Assembly: GCA_017893485.1 (NCBI GenBank)
Contig: CM030364.1
Span: 207,873,384-207,937,383 of the forward strand
Direction: 5' to 3'
DNA from: Hemerocallis citrina
Taxonomy: Eukaryota > Streptophyta > Magnoliopsida > Asparagales > Asphodelaceae
Length of the DNA stretch: 64,000 bases
Shown: in pieces, positions 56,663-64,000 of the stretch
How the letters are laid out: every line of letters begins with the position of its first letter
Position numbering within the stretch: position 1 is the stretch's first letter
The notes under the pieces: generated by a model
What the model was told of the DNA's origin: nothing
The model's database searches: none
Seen by the model: only the letters and a program-made list of their open reading frames with translations
Made by a program: the position numbers and the translations under genes

Positions 56663-56980
56663 CTAGTGATAAAGAAAAGATTATTTTTATTAAGTTACAA
56701 CTAGTGATTAGAAATAAAAAGAAGATCTTTTTAATTATTAACTACAACTAGTGATTAAAATAAAAGAAGATCTTTTTACTTATTAGCTACAACTAGTGAC
56801 TAAGAATAAAAGAAGATCTTTTTATTTATTAGTTACAACTAGTGATTAGAAATAAAAAGAAGATCTTTTTATGTATTAGCTACAACTAGTGATTAGAAAT
56901 AAAAAGAAGATCTTTTTATTTATTATTTACAACTAGTGATTAAAACAAAAGAAGATCTTTTTATTTATTACACCAAGTCC
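56663..56980. repeat. 45-47 bp tandem repeat in F, seven units
   Basis: CTAGTGAT/CTAGTGAC starts at 56663, 56701, 56748, 56793, 56839, 56886 and 56933, each followed by AATAAAAGAAGATCTTTTTA-type sequence. AGATCT at the centre of AAAGAAGATCTTTTT is palindromic. Confidence 0.88.
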
Positions 56981-59900
56981 TACAACCAACAATGGTTGTA
57001 TATTTCAACAATATGCAATATGTGAGTCCTTTGGTCCAATATCATACAAACAACAAACTACAATACTAAAGCTATGATCTTTATGAGTTAGTAGTTATTA
57101 CTACTACCTTTCTTTCCTTTTCATCCAACATAACAACACAACAACACACCCAAAAAGAAACAAAACAAGAAGGTGAGAAGAAGAAGAAGTCAAACAACAA
57201 ACAACAAACAAACAAACAAACAAACAAACAAAGAAATCAAGTAGTGAAGAAACCCCCACCTTCCCTAACTTGTTGGAAGAACTAGCCTTGCTACCTTCTC
57301 CTTCCCCTAAGCTTTCTTTTAGAAGTCTTCTATTACCTACAAAACAAAACTCTCTAATTAATTTGTTCTCTCTTTCTTTTCCTTTCCTTCTTTCTTTCTT
57401 TCTTTTGTTTTTTCTAAAATGAGAGAAGGAGGTGAATGAGGGGGGATTTATAGAAAAGAAAGGAGGTGGTGAGTGCACCAAAATGGCACAAAATAAACCC
57501 CAAGAAGAGTGGCCGGCCAAGCTATAGGGGAGTAAGGGGTGAGGTTTAGAGTGGTGAGGTGGAGGGAGGTGTTATATGAGGGAGGGGAGTTTCTAGAAGA
57601 GTTTAATCATTCTCATGCATACCATCCTATATTAAACCACTTAATCAAAACCCTAACCTCCTAATTAAGTTACCATGACAAGCATAAGTATATTGTCCTA
57701 AAGTACATACTATATGCTAGGTATAATATACTATGTACCATACAACTATATGTATGTGTACATGTATGTGTATACAAAATCTTCTTGTAAAAATCCTCAT
57801 AAAATTCCCAAAAATAATTTAATTTAGAAAATAATAGTAAGATAAACTTTATTATTACTTCGGAGAGTCGCGCTATTAATTTGATGCGCTTTGGATGCGC
57901 ATCGACCGATAGACGTGCGTAGGCACTGTTGTGGGCAACCCGGCGAGAATCGCCAAAATAGTCCGATTTTGGAATTAAAATAAAATAATAATAAAACAAT
58001 AATAAAATAATAATTTATATGAGTTAATATCCGTCCGGGATATTACACCGACCTCGAGACCTCCTATCTCGCTGTCATCCTCTGCCTTGCCGCCAGTCCT
58101 CACCACCGTCTGCCTTTGTCCCTGGCCGCCGCTCTCCCTCTTGCAGTGCACCCCCATTGTCTTTTGCTGTTGATCCTGCTTGAGTGAGTTTGGGCCGTTG
58201 GATCATCTTGATCAACATGATCATGTTCATTGATTGCTTTGATCCTAGCCGTCCGATCTTGTTGATCTTGATCATCACCTCTTGATCTCGGAGATCTAGC
58301 CATTGGATCTCTTGATCTTCATCATCTTGATCATCCTCTTGATTATCGAGATTCGTGCTTGTATTCGTGTTTGCGATCGTGATTGTGTGTGCGTGTTTGG
58401 TTCGTGATTCGTTCGTTGTGTTCATGCCAGGATTCGTTCCCGATATTCTTGTTCTTAGCATCGTTTCTGTCGTCATCTCTCAGGCAAGTAACTTATATTA
58501 AATTCCTTTGTAAATACAAGTACTAAATACCACCTATAATGTAGTTGGGTTCTAAAGACAATTTGTGTGTAATTCTCTGGTTGATCTTGTCTCTATAGTG
58601 ATGATTTGACCATAGTTTCCTCACGATATGCATGACATGATATAACCTAGGATTGACCATATCTTGTTGTATATATGTGTGTTATTCATATGTTAGTATG
58701 TGCTCGTTCATGTTATTCGTGGTAGACTTGTTTGGTACTTGTGAAATACCATATATCATGTTGCTTGGACATCTAGTATACTCTATTTCGGGTTTGGTTG
58801 TGTTATGGATGAGTTCTATGTGAACTAGTGGATTTTGTGCATATGAAATATTTTCAGTTTTGCTGGCTTTTCTGTTTTGATCAGTATTTTAGACCTAATT
58901 AACGTCAGTGTTTGAAAATATTTTGTGAACATTATTTGTAGAGAATTCTGTGTATTTTCCAACCCATTTGATGGATCTCAGTTTCGATTTATGGTTTGTG
59001 AGTTATGCCTATTTTACTACTGAGGTGTAGAAAGATTTTCAGACTGCGTTTTCTATGAATTCTGAAGAGTAATCTATTTTTATTAGTGTTAAAATTATTA
59101 TTTTGATCTGGAATTTTGCTCAGTATTTCTTAACTTGATTTGAGTTTACCCAGAATTTGGTGGATTTATTTGAGATGTTTTACAAACCTTTTCATGCTTG
59201 CAAAGAAAGATTTTACATGCAGAATTTTACTACTGTTCAGTAAAGAACCTGATTTTTGACCAAATTCTATTTGCTGTTTCTAAAATATTTCTAAATATGA
59301 AACTTAGCCTACTATATCTATTTTATTACCCTTTTGGCGGATTTGAATTTCGATTTATAGTTTGTGAGATATTGTTGTTTTCGTACTGCAGTGTTTGTGA
59401 TTTCAGATTTACAAAACAGTCGTGTCTTATTGTTTTTCTGATTTTCGTTGACTAAACTATTTATATTGGAAAATTCTGAAACTTTATATTCTGATTCTAC
59501 ACTTATATGGGAATATCCCAGATTTTTCGTGGGTTTAATTAAAGAATTTTCATGCTGTTTTCCTGACTTTGAATACAAAATACCGATTTCTGACTGAACT
59601 TGTTTTCTGGATTAAAACCTGTTTTGAGTTATGATTTTGTGAAATACTATATGACTTATATATGTTTACTGGATTCAGAAGGGAGTCTATTTTCCAGATT
59701 CTTTGACGGATCCAAATTTGCATTTTTATACCAACGGGAATACCTGTTTTAGTACAGTAATGTCTTGCTGTCCTGAATTAACATTTGCATGATTCTATTT
59801 CTTTATGAACTGTCTATCATCTGTACATGTTTATCTATCACCCTGAACCTGTTACATGTTTATACCATGCTATTCTCACTCTGTTTTCTGCATATACATG

Positions 59901-61038
59901 TCTGTCTGATAATAAGAACAAAATGACCTAGCCGGGGTTGCAGGAAAGATCTAGTAGTGGAAAATATAGAAATGTATACTGAGAAGAGGGCCCATTTCCC
60001 TATCTGTTACGTGTTCATGACTACATGATTCACGACTCTGTTTATCTGACTGACTACATTACTTTCCTATAGGAAGGTGTACTCAGAAGAGAACCCATAA
60101 GTTCTATCTATCTTTCTGATCTGATTATCTGATATTTGTCTGTCTGATCGCTGAGTACACTGCCCTATGGACTCCACTATGAAATCTAAATGTAATTTGT
60201 TTGAATGTAGTAACCATGTAGTAAAAACCGGGATGCATGAAGTGCTACCTAGATAGGAATCACACAAGACTTATAAGAACATGATATCTGTTATCTGTTA
60301 TCTGTTATCTGTATCTGTTTATCTAACATCTGTTATCTGATATTATGTTACCTATTTGACTAGCATCTGACACTACCATCTGTATATCTGTCTGCATACC
60401 ATCTGACACTTGACATTTGACACATGTTATCTGTATCTGTTTATATACCATGTTATCTGATTTATTTTCCTGATTCGTGTTATAAATTATATTCTGTTGA
60501 TATTTCTATACCGTGCTATGATTGTTCTGTTGTTATTTTATATTTATTATTTATCCCGTGTACTTGTATCCTGCACTACAAGCGGTCCGTAACTTGCATT
60601 GACGGGATTTTGTTTTTTTTTTCTCTTCCTGCAATTTATTAAATTGCATATTTTGGAGATCAGCTACCCAATGGAATAGGCGAGATGAGATACCAGAAGT
60701 TGGAATATTTTTATTATTATTTCTTGTTGCTTATCTTGAATAACTGTATCTTGTACTTGAATTTATTTTTGTATTTGGGCAATGTGACCGAGGATATTGA
60801 CTTGTTCAGATCTGGATTATTTGAGATTATAATATTTTGGTTTCAAGTATTCTTGTTGGTATTTTGGTTTATATGTGCATGCTTGGTTGATTCTTTTGCT
60901 TCCAACTCTGATTATTCATGTGGAATGTTGTAAAGATTCTTAAACAACTTATGGATGATGCAAATCATTCGCTGGGCTTAGTCACGTATCCGTAGTCCGT
61001 ATTCTCTTTTGCGAAGATGGGCGTGACAAGGTTTTTAG

Positions 61039-61050
61039 TGGTATCAGAGC
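61039..61050 (+). other. Primer binding site (initiator tRNA-Met), Tekay-D
   Basis: TGGTATCAGAGC, 10 bp after the LTR end, continuing ACCAGGTTTGG, which extends the complement to the tRNA with a 2-base interruption. Confidence 0.93.
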
Positions 61051-61379
61051 ACCAGGTTTGGCTAATGTATTAGTTTGACTGATATATTGGACAAGCTTGG
61101 CTCGATCTGGGATCGGCTCAACATTTCACCAACCATGCATGCATAAATAAATTATAATCAACATTGATCTGGATACTAGTCTTATTCCTTTTATTTTGAT
61201 CCCTTCTTATTCAATCCCTTGATTCCTTGTTCTTCCATCTCTTTTAGTCGTCGTCATTTGTTGATTTCTTATTAGGTATCAATTCATTCTTTGGTACCCA
61301 TATTCTTTTGATTCTTGTACTATCCATTCTTTTCTTCCTGCTTGATTCTTCGGTCAGCATTGTTGGATCTTCTTGAACG

Positions 61380-61433
61380 ATCAGAGTGGCGCAGCGGAAG
61401 CATTGTGGGCCCATAACCCACAGATCCCAGGAT
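61380..61433 (+). pseudogene. Initiator tRNA-Met 5' fragment (nt 1-54) in Tekay-D
   Basis: Sense-strand ATCAGAGTGGCGCAGCGG, then AAGCATTGTGGGCCCATAAC, CCACAGATCCCAGGAT. It matches nt 1-54 of plant initiator tRNA-Met with about three differences as I recall that tRNA. D-arm and anticodon arm with CAT are complete; the T-loop/B box and acceptor 3' strand are absent. It is followed by TCTCTTGTCGTTTTC, homologous to the sequence after the fragment in Tekay-C, so both were inherited from one ancestor. Distance to the primer site is 330 nt. Confidence 0.87.
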
Positions 61434-61530
61434 TCTCTTGTCGTTTTCTCCTCTCTTGTATTGTTTGCTTCTCTATATTCCTTGCATTGTTTGCTTCTTT
61501 CCATCCCTTGTACTTGTCTTCATCTGTTGA

Positions 61531-61640
61531 CTCATTGCCTGGTTCATCTCTTCCTTGTCCATCCTTTCTTCGATTCTGGCTCTATCTATTTTTTCATCTC
61601 TTTGCTTGGTTATCTTGCAAGTCTTGTATTGTTTCTTCTT
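61531..61640 (+). pseudogene. Tekay-D protease remnant
   Basis: In one frame the plus strand reads HLFLVHPFFDSGSIYFFISL, aligning with HSFLAHALFDSGATHSFVSF of Tekay-C and B. The catalytic DSG survives but no downstream pol follows; the sequence runs into T-rich non-coding material up to the polypurine region. The AG expected at the intron-like 3' edge (CTTAG in B, GCTAG in C) is CCTG here. Confidence 0.7.
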
Positions 61641-61995
61641 CATTTTTGATACCGGTTACTTCTTTCTTGCATTCCATTTTGCCATCTTGCACCAATTTAT
61701 TATTTGATTCAATTCTTCCATGTTCATTCTCTTTGATTCTAGTTCTACCTACTCCTTATCTTGCTTTGTTATCTTGTGTTGTTTCCTTTCTTTTGATACT
61801 GTTTAATCTCTTTCCTTGCACTCCATTTGACATTATTGTTATCCACCTTCTTCCTTTTTCTTGTGTTGCCGCTGCTTTGTTCCTTCTCCATTAATCCTCT
61901 TTTTTGTTACCCTTCCCCAGTTTGCTTTTACCTTGTCTTATGTACTGCCTAAGCAAATTTCGAGAACGAAATTTTGTTATAAAGTGGTTAGGATT

Positions 61996-62006
61996 TGTTA
62001 CCCATG
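61996..62006 (+). repeat. First 11 bp of Tekay-D 3' LTR
   Basis: TGTTACCCATG follows the polypurine tract and matches the 5' LTR start TGTAACCCCTG at 9 of 11 positions. A6 enters immediately after. Confidence 0.6.
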
Positions 62007-62649
62007 TGTAACGCCCCGAATCCCAAATACACTGAATTCAAGATATTCTACAGGATCTTTCCGCTTCCTTTAGTACAATTTTACAAGGAAATTCAAACTT
62101 TTCACTTTACATCAGAGTTTACATCAATATTACACTTTACATTGCACAGCAGAAGTAAAATTTACAACGATGAAATAAATATACAACAACATTGAGTAAT
62201 CTTTAAGCATTTGTTCCTCTTTAATCTTTATCAAGCCATTTACCTGCATATAAGACGGTGGGTACGTCAGTTTATTCAACCGACGATCATTATACACGGC
62301 CATCCTCTCTATGCCGGAAATAGTATAACTTAATTTTCCATATTTAGCAAACACAAACTTGTCACATATCAAACTAAAGGGACTACCCTATTGATGTCGT
62401 GTTGTGATTGTGCACTTAGTCCTTAATGCAGTTATTTATGTTACATGACACTAATGCGCACTTGTTCGGATTCAATGCATCCCATACTACATAGGTCCGA
62501 GGGCAAGCCTCTTAATCGTTCTTCATCTTTGTAGGGTTCAATCCCTCGCCATGACTTAATCTACTACTGTAACTACGGTGAGTATCCTAGATGATCTATG
62601 AGTACAAGCTCGTGTACAGAAAATTCTGGAGGGGAATTCCACGCCATGT

Positions 62650-62793
62650 CTTGACTCATCAAGCATGCATTCTGTGGCAATTCAGCCTCAATTCATGGCA
62701 CATGATCCTCTTGCAGTCACCAAACATCCCACAAGCGTGGCTAGAGTCCGATCATTACTGAGTTGTGCCCACGCCATGTCTTGACTCATTAAG
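62650..62793 (-). other. Paired hairpins of family A, copy A6
   Basis: CTTGA-CTCA-TCAAG at 62650-62663 (perfect) and CTTGA-CTCA-TTAAG at 62780-62793 (one G-T wobble or mismatch), 130 bp apart as in the other copies. Confidence 0.55.
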
Positions 62794-63307
62794 CATGCAT
62801 TCTGTGGCTCACACACCCGCACCGTAAACCCTAGTTCTCATACTCGTGCTTTTCTCTCACTTTCATCACGTCTTCACTATGCACTAATCCTTAGTTTTTA
62901 TTAGAATCATGAACAAAAATCAAAGCTCTAGAGTTAGCCTCTCCACCAAACCGGACTTATTCATTTCATTCAAACATGACCAACCTTGGTCTTTCATTTC
63001 AATATTTCATTTTATTTCTTTCCAAATGCTGGGGGAGACTTAGATACTCTTTCATTTCAATTCCAATTCACAATTTCCAATGTGAGCATTTCCACTCATA
63101 AATTCATTTTCATAATCAATGTAGATTTCCCTTTTTATGTTCATAGCTTTCGCATTCATATAACTTTCACAAATTCTAATAAATGATTCACTTCATATAA
63201 ATTCATGCAAAAACAATAGAGCTTACTGTCACACCCAATATTCAACATAAGATTCACAATCTTTATCATAACACAAATCATAGAATTTCTTAGATGTCAA
63301 AAAGTGC

Positions 63308-63546
63308 TCTGAACAGTCGACTTAGAACTCATCCAGTCGACTTGTTCAGCCAAAGGAAGTTCTTCAATAATCGCTCAGAAGAGTCGACTGCTGCACATGG
63401 CCAGTCAACTGTTCCGCAGCATTCGTGGTTGAAATGTAAATTACAGAGAAGTCGACTGTCGTTCATTTCAGTCGGCTGTTCTGGGTAATTCAATTACACA
63501 ACTTTTCATGTTCAGTGCAGTCGACTGCTACATATATTTGGTCGAC
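63308..63546 (-). repeat. GTCGAC repeat array in A6
   Basis: Repeated (C)AGTCGACT pairs at about 63315, 63338, 63390, 63410, 63450, 63470, 63518 and 63540, the counterpart of the 70-bp array in A2 at the same distance from the LTR end (about 1.3-1.5 kb). Confidence 0.8.
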
Positions 63547-64000
63547 TGAATAGAGTTAAATTCCAAATTGTTCTTAAAAAACTCCAGGTTAATCATTCCC
63601 ATCATAGACTACACTCCAGTACGTGAGAATAATTTTCTCAAATAGTTAAACATATTTTTCCCAATAATTAACACATTTCTACCATACAATTTGGTTAACT
63701 TGATATCCAACCACTAATACATTCTTTTTCGACATTTCTTAGCAATTAGCATTTTAATCTCTTTATCAACAAATTTCACATTAGTTCTCTGTCCTTAATC
63801 ATTTATCCAACATGCAAACTCATATTTTAATTTATTCATGCCCACATTAATACAAAGGATCTATTTAACCCATGAAATAGCATTATTAATATACTAACTT
63901 TTGTATGTAATCCTTGATGGCAATAAATGGGTTTTCTTCAATCAATCCATGATCATAATCAATTCACATACAACTCAAATAATAGAACCACATATAAATT

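Larger units (their letters stand above)
52718..58047 (-). mobile_element. Solo LTR F, 5,330 bp
   Basis: Begins TGTAGCGCCCCGATTTCC and ends CGTCCGGGATATTACA, with a perfect 5-bp duplication CCGAC (52713-52717 and 58048-58052). No primer site, polypurine tract or retroelement domain is present inside. By analogy with family A the minus strand is sense: a TATA-like CTATAAATCC lies near 57455-57446, 590 bp from the right end, and an AATAAA-like motif near 52823 at the left. At 5.3 kb it is very long for an LTR. Large parts are tandem repeats (listed separately). 57100-57530 has an Arg/Lys-rich frame I consider chance. Confidence 0.85.
51765..61028 (+). repeat. Tekay-D 5' LTR, interrupted (about 3.9 kb without insert)
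   Basis: Starts TGTAACCCCTGTTTTACC and ends AGATGGGCGTGACA, followed by AGGTTTTTAG and the primer site. Removing F (52718-58047) and one CCGAC joins GC-rich leader sequence on both sides. It includes an (ATT)n run (about 51970-52050), TATA-like TATATATACC near 52306, and the conserved AGGCAAGT (58492-58499). The last 300 bp match the PBS-proximal ends of the B LTRs. Confidence 0.88.
51765..62006 (+). mobile_element. Tekay-D: short gag-less Tekay-like element with tRNA-iMet fragment
   Basis: Plus strand: 5' LTR (51765-61028, containing solo LTR F), initiator-Met primer site (61039-61050), a ~940-bp internal region with a tRNA-iMet fragment (61380-61433) and a protease remnant (about 61531-61640), the TTTCGAGAACGAAATTTTG motif (61952-61970) with polypurine tract AAAGTGGTTAGGA (61981-61993), and the first 11 bp of a 3' LTR (61996-62006) before A6. 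Gag, RT and integrase are absent, so it is a LARD-like non-autonomous element related to Tekay-C. It is inserted in Athila-2 gag. Confidence 0.85.
62007..64000 (-). mobile_element. Family-A long LTR, copy A6 (cut by window edge)
   Basis: Reverse orientation, beginning TGTAACGCCCCGAATCCC after CCATG. It carries the shared family-A block (62470-62560), hairpins (62650-62793) and a GTCGAC array. The TATA/U3 part lies beyond the window, so solo status is untested. Confidence 0.85.

Noticed and set aside
57104..57520. 138-residue frame with a Lys/Arg/Glu-rich centre and hydrophobic tail
   Set aside because: Arises from simple-sequence (AAAC)n and TTTC-rich tracts inside LTR F; no start context or homology visible.
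61380..61433. Functional initiator tRNA-Met gene
   Set aside because: The D and anticodon arms are good, but the T arm with B box and the 3' acceptor strand are missing, so Pol III transcription and folding would fail.

Overview
This is a gene-poor, AT-rich piece of a flowering-plant (probably eudicot) nuclear genome. I found no host protein-coding gene, rRNA gene or intact tRNA gene. Almost every base belongs to Ty3/gypsy LTR retrotransposons inserted into one another. Plant origin is shown by lineage-specific features: an Athila-type tRNA-Asp primer site, Tekay/Del-type chromodomain integrases with initiator-Met primer sites, Tat-type Gag and protease, and long LTRs starting TGTAAC. The species cannot be named from the sequence.

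Layout, left to right. 1-1290 is the 3' end of a long LTR (family A, copy A1) sitting in a minus-strand Athila element (1291-5930). 5931-7198 is an unassigned degenerate block with a ~116-bp repeat. 7199-8436 is a minus-strand Tat Gag/protease remnant, followed by the LTR, primer site and Gag start (8437-9178) of a plus-strand Tat element. That Gag is cut at 9178 and resumes at 41118, with 32 kb of later insertions between. The intruder is Tekay element B (minus, from 9179), which carries family-A LTRs A2 (15481-18672) and A3 (20188-23566). The 5' LTR of B is broken at 24716 by Tekay element C (24717-41117). C holds a 3.5-kb solo LTR in its 3' LTR and family-A copy A4 in its integrase. After the resumed Tat Gag, a truncated LTR (G, 41371-43341) is interrupted by a second Athila element (43342-51764), which carries A5 and is itself interrupted by a Tekay-like element D (from 51765). 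The 5' LTR of D contains a 5.3-kb solo LTR (F, 52718-58047), and family-A copy A6 enters 11 bp into its 3' LTR. On the right the nesting is at least five levels deep.

None of the coding sequence is intact. Stops, frameshifts and lost catalytic residues are common, many explained by C-to-T decay at methylated sites, so this reads as old silenced heterochromatin. Solo LTRs with 5-bp duplications are frequent, showing repeated LTR-LTR recombination.

The most unusual signals are: (1) elements C and D both lack gag and carry, about 330 nt after the primer site, a sense copy of nucleotides 1-54 of initiator tRNA-Met, ending where the primer-site complement begins; (2) element B has two small GT-AG intron-like inserts in gag and at the gag/pro junction, each with an in-frame stop, whose removal restores the reading frame exactly; (3) the Tekay LTRs share a conserved AG/GCAAGT splice-donor-like site; (4) family-A LTRs carry paired hairpins whose stems co-vary between copies; (5) at the same place inside family A, some copies have a tandem tRNA-like (Pol III box) pair and others an array of GTCGAC repeats.
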